From Sandaracinus sp. (GTDB taxonomy: Bacteria > Myxococcota_A > Polyangia > Polyangiales > Houyiibacteriaceae), in assembly GCA_002699025.1 (NCBI GenBank), contig PABA01000048.1, positions 62,001 to 126,000 of the forward strand: 64,000 bases of DNA, in the 5' to 3' direction. The notes beneath the pieces were generated by a model. It worked only from the letters and a program-made list of their open reading frames with translations. It was not told where the DNA came from and searched no databases. The position numbers and the translations under genes were made by a program. The stretch's first letter is position 1, and every line of letters starts with the position of its first letter. Of this stretch, positions 42,001 through 51,191 are shown piece by piece.

Positions 42001-43842
42001 GTGAGCGGGCTCGACGACGGCGGGACGATCCCCCCGAACACGAACCCCTTCGTCGGCCACCTCCTCACGGTCTACAGCCAGAGCCAGCAAAGCAACGCGG
42101 GGACGCGTGGCCTCGATGCACTCGGGGAGCAGACCTACGTCGAGACGGCGCTCGATCGCGAGCTCGAACCGGCCGTGCTGACCGGGGAGTTCCGGCTCGT
42201 GATCATCACCGGGAACGCCGGTGACGGGAAGACGGCCTTCCTGCAGCGCTTCGAGCAGAGCGCGGAGGACCAGCAGGCCGAGTTCGACGAACCGCTCCCG
42301 AACGGGCGCCGCTTCCGACTCCAGGGCCGGAGCTTCGTCACGAACTACGACGGCAGCCAAGACGAGGGCGAGCAGTCGAGCGACGAGGTGCTCGACGATT
42401 TCTTCGGTCCCTTTGCTGGCGACGCGGCGGACTCGTGGCCAACGGACGAGGTGCGGCTCATCGCCATCAACGAGGGACGGCTGGTCGACTTCCTGGCTGG
42501 AGCCCAGGCGAAGTTCCCGCTCCTCCAGCGGGTCGTGACCGGAGGCTTGGTCACCGGAGTGCCGGAGCAGGGCGTGGCCGTGGTGAACCTCAACCTCCGG
42601 AGCGTGGTCGCGGATCAGCTCGGGTTCGAGGACGATCCGAGGGGAGCCGACGACTCCATCTTCGCCAGGCTCATGCGTCGCATGACGGCCGAGCCGTTCT
42701 GGGCGCCCTGCGAAGCGTGCGACCTGCGAGACCGCTGCTACGCCCGGCACAACGCCAAGACGTTTCAGGACGGAACCGCCGGTCCCAAGGTCGTGGAGAG
42801 GCTGAAGACGCTCTACACGCTGACCCACCTACGAGGCCGACTCCACATCACGCTTCGGGATCTCCGTTCGGCCCTCGCGTTCATGCTCGTGGGGACCCGA
42901 GATTGCCGGGAAATCCACGAGCTGTATCGGAGCGCGGATCGAGATGCGATCGCCCAGGGGTTCTACTTCAACAGCTGGATGGGGGGCGATGGGGAGAACG
43001 CCGATCGACTCCTCGACCTGTTGAAGGATGTCGATGTTGGGGTGGGCGGGGATCCGCGCCTCGACCGCCGCATCGACTTCGTCTCGCCCGCCGCCGACCG
43101 CAGCCTCTTCGCCTTCGAGGACCGCGCCACCTACGACCGAGACGTGTTGCGGCGCCTCTTCGACGACCTGCCTCGCGACTTTTCGGGCCGGCCTTCGCAG
43201 CACCGTGCGAGCGCCCACCAGCGCTACGTGGCGATGGCGCGCCGGCGGTCCTTCTTCGAACGGCGCGACGCGGGCTGGCGGCAGATGCTGCCGTATCGTG
43301 CCGGAGAGCGGATGCTCGAGTTGGTCCGGGGCGAGCCCTCGCCGGGGATTCTGCATGGAGAGGTCCTGCCGAAGATCATCCGGGCCATCAACCGTGGTGA
43401 GGGCCTGAGCGACCCCGACAGGCTGGGCGGCAAGCTGGCGTTGCAGGTGCGTCACGTAGAGCGGGGCACGATTCGCAGCTACCGAGTCTTCCCGGTCGAC
43501 CGGTTCAGCCTTCGCCGCCTCGACGCGGCCAGCGCGGCGCGCTTCGTCGAGCATATGCCGACCGGGTTGGTGCTGACCTACCAGGGAGCTGCCGGGAACG
43601 AGGCCGAGCTCAGAATCGACCTCGACGTGTTCGAGATGCTGGAGCGCCTCAACGAGGGCTATCGACCGAGCGTGGAAGAGGAGCAGGGCTTCTATCTCAG
43701 CCTGGCTGTCTTCAAGAACGTGCTCGGCTCGGAGCCGTACCAGGAGGTGCTCCTCACCACGACAGGCCACGACTTCTACCGAGTGGAGCGTCATGGGGAT
43801 GGGCGCCTCGAGATGACCGAGCTCGGAATGGGGGCCGTCTGA
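39034..43842 (+). CDS. NERD - pseudokinase - AlbA_2 - Ser/Thr kinase - P-loop NTPase fusion (MAD6/PglW-like)
   Basis: A 1602-residue multidomain protein. (1) NERD nuclease-like domain, residues ~10-110, with D48 and D61-x-K63 in VYLVDTKG. (2) Kinase fold ~188-450 in which the catalytic Asp is Asn (VVHRNLTPSTML, near 324), so probably a pseudokinase. (3) AlbA_2/Schlafen domain ~495-680 (TEWLEFKAAL, GGAVLLGVDDDG). (4) A second kinase ~715-970 with an intact HCDIKPRN (near 840) but DFN in place of DFG. (5) P-loop NTPase from ~1015, GNAGDGKTAFLQ near 1060, a four-cysteine CEACDLRDRC knuckle near 1226 and a long DptF-like C-terminus. It should sense foreign DNA and signal by phosphorylation, as proposed for PglW/MAD6. 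It overlaps its neighbours by one base on each side. Confidence 0.8.
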   Translation: MAKVIPIGSPVNEAERRTIAHLRDNLPDSYILLHNFEVERDGELFEVDLAVIAPHAVYLVDTKGTRGLIDVYGSKWYPEGRQPYTSPLAKLRGHAKSLKGLITASQPGRRELEDIGVLAAVVLAAPDAVLQDSGGRDRPRVTTLAKSAAFFQNSAAVPARFSKNISRFHKMVLKALQAVAKPRSGPLRFGSWEVVEKLGGTDAYTEYRAHNAFAGSRSGSVLLRAYTADHLAPPAERKKERARIANAYNALNNMPGHPGIMTVRDFFPTEHEDRYILVTEDVAGQALRLHIDKPNLALTVDQKLRVAADLLDALSHAHQHEVVHRNLTPSTMLLGAQGRLRLIGFDFARAGTNRSLTIAHEIVDELEPLYQAPEVYRDPAKASPASDVFAAGLVLYELFVGERAFDGPTEVFDHEAKFASKPSQAGVVPPALDEWLQRLCAFEPGDRPTAAAAAEQLAALLEPPGTGGSDLTAPEFVERYLVQHDDELRPLLEVLGDEETEWLEFKAALIPPPDREGANDNDGRWAVTKAAVALANSVGGAVLLGVDDDGRPAPLVDSDPKGYFEKQGWDVFARKVLDAGLFREGGWKTKKRGKWELDVSTFKTHVKTVRATLDGEPVVVLVVTPVGPPGPLLTATNTREGKTSRTLFVRRKGDVGVVDKLDEAAVETWLQNRQLTSPRFAQLLEATLELASRPSEPPPPPPTDYSKLESGSTLTHKYVVQERLGRPGSFGVVYKVIDTLGDVTRAVKLILRDRHSTLDRLKKEYRTLLRIPPHQRVVKVVDADVMPNGGPPFIVCEYIAGLDVGEMIDQGLFSPSDALELARQVADGLVHLHRHGVYHCDIKPRNLIWTQDGARIIDFNVSVLADTGNGHGGGSKRYLPPDLDLSKPPQPSDLADRDLFALGVTVYEAVTGTYPWEATVPPPGQKAADPREMSGLADLAPELVETMLKALSSKRADRFASATELLAALENVAQARRAASTATPTSSWSVSGLDDGGTIPPNTNPFVGHLLTVYSQSQQSNAGTRGLDALGEQTYVETALDRELEPAVLTGEFRLVIITGNAGDGKTAFLQRFEQSAEDQQAEFDEPLPNGRRFRLQGRSFVTNYDGSQDEGEQSSDEVLDDFFGPFAGDAADSWPTDEVRLIAINEGRLVDFLAGAQAKFPLLQRVVTGGLVTGVPEQGVAVVNLNLRSVVADQLGFEDDPRGADDSIFARLMRRMTAEPFWAPCEACDLRDRCYARHNAKTFQDGTAGPKVVERLKTLYTLTHLRGRLHITLRDLRSALAFMLVGTRDCREIHELYRSADRDAIAQGFYFNSWMGGDGENADRLLDLLKDVDVGVGGDPRLDRRIDFVSPAADRSLFAFEDRATYDRDVLRRLFDDLPRDFSGRPSQHRASAHQRYVAMARRRSFFERRDAGWRQMLPYRAGERMLELVRGEPSPGILHGEVLPKIIRAINRGEGLSDPDRLGGKLALQVRHVERGTIRSYRVFPVDRFSLRRLDAASAARFVEHMPTGLVLTYQGAAGNEAELRIDLDVFEMLERLNEGYRPSVEEEQGFYLSLAVFKNVLGSEPYQEVLLTTTGHDFYRVERHGDGRLEMTELGMGAV

Positions 43843-45530
43843 TGGGCCTCTCCAAACGAGACCGGGAGTTTCGGCTCCCCAAGATCAGCTACGTCGACTT
43901 CAAGCAGCTCGAGATGGACCGGGTGCTCACGGCGTTCTTCGCGCGCCTGGCCCACAACGGCTTCCCGAGTCGGCTCCGGCGGAAGGCCCAGCTCACGACG
44001 GAGGCCTTCGTCGAGGAGTTCCTCGAGCACCCGGAGTGGTTCACGGGCTTCTCGACCCACCAGGAGATCCTCGCCCGCTGGATCGAGACCCACCTGATGG
44101 ACGTGGTGAACCGGGGCAAGCCCAACCAGGCGATCGCCGCGCCACGACCGCTCCACGGGTTCACGTATCGGTTTCGCAACCCCAACCACTCGCGTGACTA
44201 CGGGGCGGCGCAGCACCTCTACGAGCTCATCTACGGCGCGCGACAAGGCCAAGGCCAGAAGGCCCTAGAGCACCTCGATCACTTCTTCTTCCAGGGGCAC
44301 GACAAGATCACGGGGCGCGCCGCGGACGACGCCACCCTCGACGTGGAGACCCAGGCACTGCTCCGGCTGCTCGACCAGGTCGACGACGCCGCCGACACCA
44401 GGAAGGGGCGCCAGAGTCACCAGCCGCTCTGCATCGGAGCCGCCGATCTCTTGGCTGAGGACACCATGCGGCTGCTGTTCTATCAGCCGTTCATCCCTCG
44501 GTCGGTGATGGTGGACTACTTGAAAGTCCTTCTGGCGTTCCACCTCGCGCTCTACCACCTCAGGCTCTTCAAGCTCCTGCCCGCCCTCGTGAAGCGAAGG
44601 GGCCCAGACCCCACTTGTGCGCAGTGCCCCATGCAGCCCAAGAGCCTGGAGGACCCTCACGGGGACTGCCCGCATCGTGTCGGGATACTCCTCGACGTCG
44701 CCGGTAAGCCGGGCAGTCCGATGGCCGCGCTGGCCGAGCGGAGCGCCGACGCGCACTACCGGCGGATCCCAACATTCGTGAAGGCCTACTTCTCGACGAA
44801 GAAGCTCGACGAGTTCGCCGCCGACCTGGTCAAGCGCGGGAAGGCCACCAGGCCTCCGGATGGAGGGCTCACGGTCGGCGAGGTGCTCCGATATCTCGAG
44901 CCACCCCACAAGGCGGAGCGGGAGAAGTTCTTCGGGCAGCGTGTTTACGGCCTGATTCAGGACTCGAGCGGCGGGAAGGACGCCGACCTCGATCCCGAAA
45001 TCCAAGCCGTGATCGAGCTAGGGCTCGGTGAGTTCGACACGTACATCGAGATGCTCGTCGCGCTGCGGGGCAAGTACCACCTCAAGTACCTCAAGCAGTG
45101 CATCGATTCGCTGCTCATGAAGAACCGCCCCGGGGCTCTGGTCCTGGGTGGGGGTCCAAATGAGCCGGAGCGACGCTTCATTCTGGACAGCCGGCTGCTC
45201 GAGGTGCTGCTCCAGATCGCCGTTCTCCGTCCCGGAGGAGCCCTCGGCTACCACACGGGGGAGATGCGCATCGACGAGCTGCTCTTGTTCCTTCGAGAGC
45301 GCTACGGCCTCCACGTCGACCGTCTCCCGCGGGGCGATGGCTTCACCTCCCCGTCCATCGCGGACCGCCGCGCGCTACGAGACAACCTCGAAGCGTTCAC
45401 GACTCGGCTCCGGGAGGTTGGCTTCTACCAGGACCTCTCCGACGCCTACGTCACGCAGACCGTCACGCCCCGGTATCGGATCGGCCTCGACGGTGCGCCG
45501 GCACAGCCGAGCTCGGGGGGTGCCAAGTGA
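43842..45530 (+). CDS. MAD7-like / DptG-like defence protein
   Basis: A 562-residue protein without catalytic motifs. It is helical, with a conserved-looking N-terminus (GLSKRDREFRLPKISYVDFK), a region rich in aromatic residues (DTMRLLFYQPFIPRSVMVDY) and a Cys/His cluster (CAQCPMQPKSL...GDCPHRVG) near residues 257-280 that may bind zinc. Its size and its place between a kinase/NTPase and a HerA-type ATPase match the seventh MADS gene and, more loosely, DptG of phosphorothioation-dependent restriction. It likely bridges the two ATPases. It begins one base before the end of the previous gene (TGATG) and overlaps the GTG of the next gene. Confidence 0.65.
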   Translation: MGLSKRDREFRLPKISYVDFKQLEMDRVLTAFFARLAHNGFPSRLRRKAQLTTEAFVEEFLEHPEWFTGFSTHQEILARWIETHLMDVVNRGKPNQAIAAPRPLHGFTYRFRNPNHSRDYGAAQHLYELIYGARQGQGQKALEHLDHFFFQGHDKITGRAADDATLDVETQALLRLLDQVDDAADTRKGRQSHQPLCIGAADLLAEDTMRLLFYQPFIPRSVMVDYLKVLLAFHLALYHLRLFKLLPALVKRRGPDPTCAQCPMQPKSLEDPHGDCPHRVGILLDVAGKPGSPMAALAERSADAHYRRIPTFVKAYFSTKKLDEFAADLVKRGKATRPPDGGLTVGEVLRYLEPPHKAEREKFFGQRVYGLIQDSSGGKDADLDPEIQAVIELGLGEFDTYIEMLVALRGKYHLKYLKQCIDSLLMKNRPGALVLGGGPNEPERRFILDSRLLEVLLQIAVLRPGGALGYHTGEMRIDELLLFLRERYGLHVDRLPRGDGFTSPSIADRRALRDNLEAFTTRLREVGFYQDLSDAYVTQTVTPRYRIGLDGAPAQPSSGGAK

Positions 45531-48500
45531 AGCAAGGCCTCCGCGAGCTGCAGCCCTACGACCTCGCAGAAGCGCTCGAGCGAGCGCTGTTCCCGAGGCT
45601 CGCGGGACTCCTCCAAAACCGGGCACCGGGACACTGCATGCGTGTCACCGACCTGGACTCGACCCTGATGGCGCGGCTCTGCGGGCGCCTCCGAGCGGAG
45701 ATCGCCCACGCACAGGTCGTGATCCTCGGCAACGGTGCCTCGACTCGAACGCCGGACGAGCTCACCGTCTCCAGCACCAAGCTCGTCGAGGTCAGGAACC
45801 CGCTTCCCGACGGCACCCTCAGACCGCCGCTGATGGTGTTCATCCCCAATCACATCAGGGCGTCGGCGGAAGACTCCTTCGGCGTTGCAACGTTCGAGGC
45901 GGTCCAGCTCGGAGACGTCTACGGGGACCTCGCGCGCAGTCTGGTGGCCGAAGTGCCGAGCGGACTGCGGGGTGCAGTCAGCGAGTGCCTTCGAAGGCTG
46001 ACGGATGGTGACGAGCCTTGGACGTTCGCGGACAAGGTGGCCGTCGTCCGCTTCCTGCTGACCGCAAAGATCAACGGCTTCGACGCGGATGCCATCGGCG
46101 CGGCGCTCTACGAGCTGGGTCTCGTCCCGGACTTCGAGCTCCTGCTGCACCCGGAGAGGGCGCCCGCCCGCATCGACCGGAACCGGAAGTGCGTGGAGCA
46201 GCTGACTTGGTCCTCGAAGACGGAACGAGGGCGAGTCCTGGATCTCGAGCTGGCCGAGCGGGCCTTTCGGATCGAGCTCGGTAACTTCGTCGCCGAGGCC
46301 GGGCTCGAGGACCCGCGGGCGTGGACCCGGCGGATCGTGTTGGACCAGAGCTGCTGGGGGCTCGCCTTCCATCGCTGGGAGTTCGAGGACGGTGGGGAGG
46401 CGCCGGACGAGATCTACATCGGCGACGTCCAGACCACGCTCCCGGTCGTCGACGATGGGGAGACTGACGAACGCCTCGAGCAGCTCGTCGGTCAGACCGT
46501 CCTCCCCCTCGGAAAGACGGGTGTCCGGAAGTTCAACGTCACCTTCCGGGTCGCTCCCCTTCCGGCGAAGGTCGAGGGGCTCGCGAAGTTCACCATCCAG
46601 GTCGTGTCCAAAGAGCGAGGCCCGGTCGGTCTCGTGCGGAAGAAGTCCGCCTGGAAAGGCAACCGAGCCCAGGCGAACGTGAGCTTCACGAGGCTGAACA
46701 AGGTCGACTGGGAGGAGGGCTGGCACTTCATCCGCGTGCTGGCACTCACCGAGGACGGGGATCTCATTCCCCTCGTGGACGACACCGGCGAACCGGTCCC
46801 CTGGGCGGCGGACGATGACGACGAGTTCGCCCCGAGGCCGAACGAGAGTGATCTTTTCTACGTCCTCCCCGAAGGGGGGATCGACGTCGACCCCCCGCAG
46901 CGAGCGGTGCAGCGGGAAGATAGCCTCGTACACGCGCGGACCCGGCTTCGCTTCACCGCGCTGATCGAGGACCGCGATCCCGACGGGGTGGAGCTCAGTT
47001 CCGTGGCCTGGTCGGAGAAGCGGTCACGAGGACGCGCCGCCGGCACAGAGATGTTGGAGGTGAAGTTCGGTCGGGACGGGACGATGAACGTCCCGGTGAG
47101 CCGAGCCCTGAAGCTGCTCGAACAGCGCATCCTCGCTCGAGCCGATGGACCGTTGTCGTGGCGGATCCCGGTCTCGATGGGCGCCGCCAGCAAGGCCACC
47201 GGTGACGCGGCTCGTTGGCCGGAGGGCGACTCGGCGAGCCGCTTCCTCGGGGCACGCACTACGTACTTCGAGGCCGTTCGAGCCGAACCGAAGGAGCTCG
47301 TTACCCAGGGAGCCGACGTCTCGGCGCTGCGGCCCCTCATCGTCGAGTACGCGACGGCTTACCAGGAGCTGGTCCAGTCGCTGGTCCGCAGAGCGGAGTC
47401 CGGAGCGGCGGACACGAACCAGGCGCTCGCGGACCTACGGAAGGTTCTCGCGCTCGACACCGTGACGCTGGCGATCCGCGATCACCGCCGGCGTCTGCGT
47501 GAGGCCGTCTTGGTGGCCCCAACTCACCCGCTGCGGGCGCTCTGGTTGGCGACCTGGGCCCATCTCGGCGATGCCTGGCTCCAGGCGGCCAAGGGCGCTC
47601 CGAACGAATTCGCCGTCCCCACGCGAGATGCGTTGCTGCGCCATCTGGCGCCGTTGAGCTTCCCGCCCGTGCTCCCGACCTCCCACGGTCGGCTGCTGAC
47701 CGCGGTCGACAACCTCCACCCCTACTGGACGCTCTACGCACCTGCTCACGAGAAGGACCCGCGGAGCCTCGTCGGCGACGTGTGCTCAGCCCTGGGTCTT
47801 CCGGAGCCCGCCATCGGGGGCTCGACTATCGACGGGGCCTACCTGGCTTCCCGTATCCGGCGCTACCTCGTTCAGCACCCCTATGTGCGTTCGTTGGTCA
47901 TCAACGCCTTCAACGCAGGGCGGGCTGGGGTGCTGGCTGACACTCTGCTTCAGCTTCAGCGGGAACCCGCCTTCGCCGACATGCGCTACGACGTTCGGCT
48001 ATTCGTGCCCGATGCCGACGCACCGGGCGTCGGCGAGGCCCTGTCGGACCTCCTGTCACCTACGCTCGGTGCAAGCGCTCGGGAGGCGGACGCCTTCTCG
48101 ACTCCAACCGAGAGCCACTTGCGCCCCAAGCTCGCGCTGGCGGTTCGACCGACGGCCGAGTTCCGAAGCGCTCCCGAGGAGCACGCGGCCCACATCTCGA
48201 TGCTCTTCGACCTCTTCCCGGCCGAGGAGGTCGGCGCGTCACGCGCCTCCCTGAAGGAGTCGGCGGCGGCGATCCACGGGCTCGTCCAGGATTTCCAGGT
48301 CGACTATCGCGACGATCATGAGGTCATCGCCTGGTCACGGCAGCCTCGGCACGGCTTTGCTCTGCCGCTCGAAGGCGCCGAGGAACTGACGGACCTCCTC
48401 TCGGTCTTGCCAGCGCAGCTGTCCAGCGCCACTGCGACCGTGGCTACGGGAGAGGCCGATGTGGAGATGCGCCCGGTCATCACGCTGGCCCTCGACAGTG

Positions 48501-51130
48501 ATGACCGCGCCATCCTGCATCAGGTTCATGAGGTCAGCGACTGGGTGTTCACCCTCGATCGGAACATGGGCATCGAGTTCTTCGATCACGGTGGGGTTCG
48601 CGGCCGGCCTGACTACCTGATCGATCATTCGCCCGACGTCGGAGTCACCCACGGTCACCGGCTGACCATCACTTCGCGGTCGATCGCCGAGCTCGAGGCC
48701 ATGCTTAGGCCCGTGCTCGAGCAGTACCGCCTGAAGGCCGACGGACGTCACGCGGTAGCGATCCTCGATCAGCTCCGATCACTGTCTGGCCGGCTGGCGT
48801 TGAAGCTCATCTCCTCGCCGACCCAACGGGCCGAGGCCCTCGGGCTCGCGCTCAGCCGGATGTATCTCGAGCATCAAGGCGTCTTCACCAACCAGGTGGT
48901 CGTTCCTCTCGACGCGCACCTGGAGCTCTACCGGGTGCTGAAGAAGAGCGCCGACGAGCTGGGCGACGAGGTGAGCTTCAAGCGGACCGACCTGGCCCTC
49001 TTCGACCTCGACGCCAAGGCACGCACCATCACGTCCAGGCTCGTCGAAGTGAAGTGCTACAACCAGGTCGGCGACCTGGGGGCCTTCAACGCGCTGAAGG
49101 ACGGTATCGCCGAGCAGATCGCCCAGAGCGAGGAGGTGATCAGCTATCACTTCGACCCACACCGCTCCGAGGTCGACCGGCCCGATCGGATGGTGAAGAC
49201 GCGCGAGTTGGTGAACTTGCTCGAGTTCTATCTCGAGCGAGCCACCCGCTACCGAGCGATGTCCGAGGACGCCGCCGAAGAGGCTCGCTTCTTCTTGCGC
49301 ACTCTCGAGGACGGCTACCGACTCGACTTCACGCGGGCTGCGCTCATCTTCGACTTCGACAAGCCGGGCACCGAACCTGCTGAGCGCGAGAACGGAATCG
49401 AGTACCACCGGATCGGCGTCGACCTGATCGGACAGCTGGTAGAGGCAGCGGCCCCCGAGGAGCTCGAGCACGACGCCGTGGCCCGTGAGCCACTCGAAGG
49501 AGAGGAACCTGTCGCTGCGAGGAGCATCGGCGAGCTGACTCGTCGGCGAGAGAAGGCGCCGTCGGTGCCGACGCTGGATGAGGCGGCGTTCTTGGGGCGA
49601 GAGCGCGACCGAAGCATCTCGTGGGAAGGCCTTCGAGCGCGCCGAACGCTCGGTGAGGAGAAGCTGCACGTGGAGCCGCCGGATCCCGAACCGCGGGTGA
49701 CCCCAACGGCGGCCACTGTCACCGAGGGTCCCCCGGACACGAGCGACACGGAGGCTCCGAATACGGCAGAGGCACCGCCTGAGAGCAGTCCGGACACCGC
49801 CGACCCGGAGGAGGACGCCCCCCTCTCCCGAGAGGGCACGCGGTATGCGGAGTCGTCGCCCGAGCCGGACCCCCAGCCCGAGCCGGATACCAAGGAAGGC
49901 GAAGATGTGGTGCCGGGCGACGTGGACGCACCCGCCTACGATGTGCTTCTCGGGGTCTCCGGCAGCTCGCCGCAGTACGGCGTCCTAGGCGAGCTCTCGG
50001 GCCGGACCGTGGCGATCGATCTCAACCACACCCACACGATCAGCCTCTTCGGCGTCCAGGGCGGGGGCAAGTCGTACACCCTCGGCACGGTGGCCGAGAT
50101 GGCCTCGCTCCCGATCCCTCGGATCAACGTGCTCCCAAAGCCGCTGGCCACGGTGATCTTCCACTACAGCCCGACGATGGACTACGAGCCGGAGTTCACG
50201 TCGATGGTTCACCCGAACTCCGACGAAGGGCAGCTGGCGGCTCTCCGGGAGCGATACGGCGCCGAGCCCAAGGCGCTCACCGACGTCCTCCTTCTCGTGC
50301 CCGAAGACAAGCTCGATGAGAGGCGAGAGGAGTACCCCGGCATCGATGTCCGTCCCCTGAAGTTCGCCGCGAGTGAGCTCCAGGCTAGCCACTGGCGCTT
50401 CCTGATGGGCGCGGTCGGAAACCAGGCGAACTACATCCGGCAACTCAACCGAATCATGAAGCGGCTGCGGGACGACCTCACCCTCGCCGGCGTGCGCCAG
50501 GGCGTGGACGACTCGCACATGCCCGACCACATCAAAACCCTCGCCCACGAGCGGCTCGAGTTCGCCGGTGACTTCATCGACGACGAGCTCCGGCTTGGCG
50601 ACTTCATTCGTCCTGGGCGTCTCATCATCGTCGACATCCGGGACGAGTTCATCGAGAAGGACCAGGCCCTCGGGCTCTTCGTCGTCCTTCTCCAGCTCTT
50701 CGCCGACGCCACCCACGAGGGCAAGCCCTTCAACAAGCTCGTCGTCTTCGACGAGGCCCATAAGTACATCGATAGCCCGGACCTCGTGGCCGGACTCGTC
50801 GAGGTCGTCCGGGAGATGAGGCACAAGGGGACGAGCATCATGGTCGCCAGCCAGGACCCACCGTCGGTGCCGGTGTCGCTGATCGAGCTCTCGAGCCAGG
50901 TCATCCTCCACAAGTTCAACTCCCCCGCCTGGCTCAAGCACATTCAGAAGGCCAACGCGGCCCTGGGCGGCCTCACAGCGGAGAAGATGGCGCACCTACG
51001 GCCCGGCGAGGCCTACGTCTGGTCGAGCAAGGCTACAGACGACGTCTTCTGCCAGAGCGCCATCAAGGTGAAGTGCCGCCCCCGGGTCACGCAGCACGGT
51101 GGCGCGACGAAAACGGCGGTTGGGGACTGA
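45527..51130 (+). CDS. HerA/FtsK-like ATPase of the defence operon (MAD8/DptH-like)
   Basis: An 1867-residue protein, the largest in the window. The first ~1380 residues are unassigned mixed alpha/beta sequence, possibly including a nuclease-like part near 1165-1190 (DLALFDLDAKA, then SRLVEVKCYNQ, a plausible D...ExK of PD-(D/E)XK type). An acidic Pro/Glu linker spans ~1384-1470. The motor follows: Walker A LFGVQGGGKSYTLG near 1510, Walker B VVFDEAHKY near 1738, the sensor-type MVASQDPPSVP near 1775 and an arginine/ending block SSQVILHKF. HerA-type hexamers pump DNA, so this is the probable restriction translocase. GTG 45527 overlaps the previous stop by four bases. Corresponds to MAD8 or, in Dnd loci, DptH. 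Confidence 0.8.
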   Translation: MKQGLRELQPYDLAEALERALFPRLAGLLQNRAPGHCMRVTDLDSTLMARLCGRLRAEIAHAQVVILGNGASTRTPDELTVSSTKLVEVRNPLPDGTLRPPLMVFIPNHIRASAEDSFGVATFEAVQLGDVYGDLARSLVAEVPSGLRGAVSECLRRLTDGDEPWTFADKVAVVRFLLTAKINGFDADAIGAALYELGLVPDFELLLHPERAPARIDRNRKCVEQLTWSSKTERGRVLDLELAERAFRIELGNFVAEAGLEDPRAWTRRIVLDQSCWGLAFHRWEFEDGGEAPDEIYIGDVQTTLPVVDDGETDERLEQLVGQTVLPLGKTGVRKFNVTFRVAPLPAKVEGLAKFTIQVVSKERGPVGLVRKKSAWKGNRAQANVSFTRLNKVDWEEGWHFIRVLALTEDGDLIPLVDDTGEPVPWAADDDDEFAPRPNESDLFYVLPEGGIDVDPPQRAVQREDSLVHARTRLRFTALIEDRDPDGVELSSVAWSEKRSRGRAAGTEMLEVKFGRDGTMNVPVSRALKLLEQRILARADGPLSWRIPVSMGAASKATGDAARWPEGDSASRFLGARTTYFEAVRAEPKELVTQGADVSALRPLIVEYATAYQELVQSLVRRAESGAADTNQALADLRKVLALDTVTLAIRDHRRRLREAVLVAPTHPLRALWLATWAHLGDAWLQAAKGAPNEFAVPTRDALLRHLAPLSFPPVLPTSHGRLLTAVDNLHPYWTLYAPAHEKDPRSLVGDVCSALGLPEPAIGGSTIDGAYLASRIRRYLVQHPYVRSLVINAFNAGRAGVLADTLLQLQREPAFADMRYDVRLFVPDADAPGVGEALSDLLSPTLGASAREADAFSTPTESHLRPKLALAVRPTAEFRSAPEEHAAHISMLFDLFPAEEVGASRASLKESAAAIHGLVQDFQVDYRDDHEVIAWSRQPRHGFALPLEGAEELTDLLSVLPAQLSSATATVATGEADVEMRPVITLALDSDDRAILHQVHEVSDWVFTLDRNMGIEFFDHGGVRGRPDYLIDHSPDVGVTHGHRLTITSRSIAELEAMLRPVLEQYRLKADGRHAVAILDQLRSLSGRLALKLISSPTQRAEALGLALSRMYLEHQGVFTNQVVVPLDAHLELYRVLKKSADELGDEVSFKRTDLALFDLDAKARTITSRLVEVKCYNQVGDLGAFNALKDGIAEQIAQSEEVISYHFDPHRSEVDRPDRMVKTRELVNLLEFYLERATRYRAMSEDAAEEARFFLRTLEDGYRLDFTRAALIFDFDKPGTEPAERENGIEYHRIGVDLIGQLVEAAAPEELEHDAVAREPLEGEEPVAARSIGELTRRREKAPSVPTLDEAAFLGRERDRSISWEGLRARRTLGEEKLHVEPPDPEPRVTPTAATVTEGPPDTSDTEAPNTAEAPPESSPDTADPEEDAPLSREGTRYAESSPEPDPQPEPDTKEGEDVVPGDVDAPAYDVLLGVSGSSPQYGVLGELSGRTVAIDLNHTHTISLFGVQGGGKSYTLGTVAEMASLPIPRINVLPKPLATVIFHYSPTMDYEPEFTSMVHPNSDEGQLAALRERYGAEPKALTDVLLLVPEDKLDERREEYPGIDVRPLKFAASELQASHWRFLMGAVGNQANYIRQLNRIMKRLRDDLTLAGVRQGVDDSHMPDHIKTLAHERLEFAGDFIDDELRLGDFIRPGRLIIVDIRDEFIEKDQALGLFVVLLQLFADATHEGKPFNKLVVFDEAHKYIDSPDLVAGLVEVVREMRHKGTSIMVASQDPPSVPVSLIELSSQVILHKFNSPAWLKHIQKANAALGGLTAEKMAHLRPGEAYVWSSKATDDVFCQSAIKVKCRPRVTQHGGATKTAVGD

Positions 51131-51191
51131 GTGACCAACACGGTGACACTCGAGACGCCAGTGCTGGCGTGGTCCGCACCGAGGAGGGTCC

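Noticed and set aside
35601-51130. Classification as type I restriction, BREX or Dnd/Dpt
   Set aside because: HsdR is absent, as are PglZ/BrxC and the dndABCDE genes. The NERD-kinase plus HerA layout fits MADS better, although the DptF/G/H-like resemblance of the last three genes is noted.
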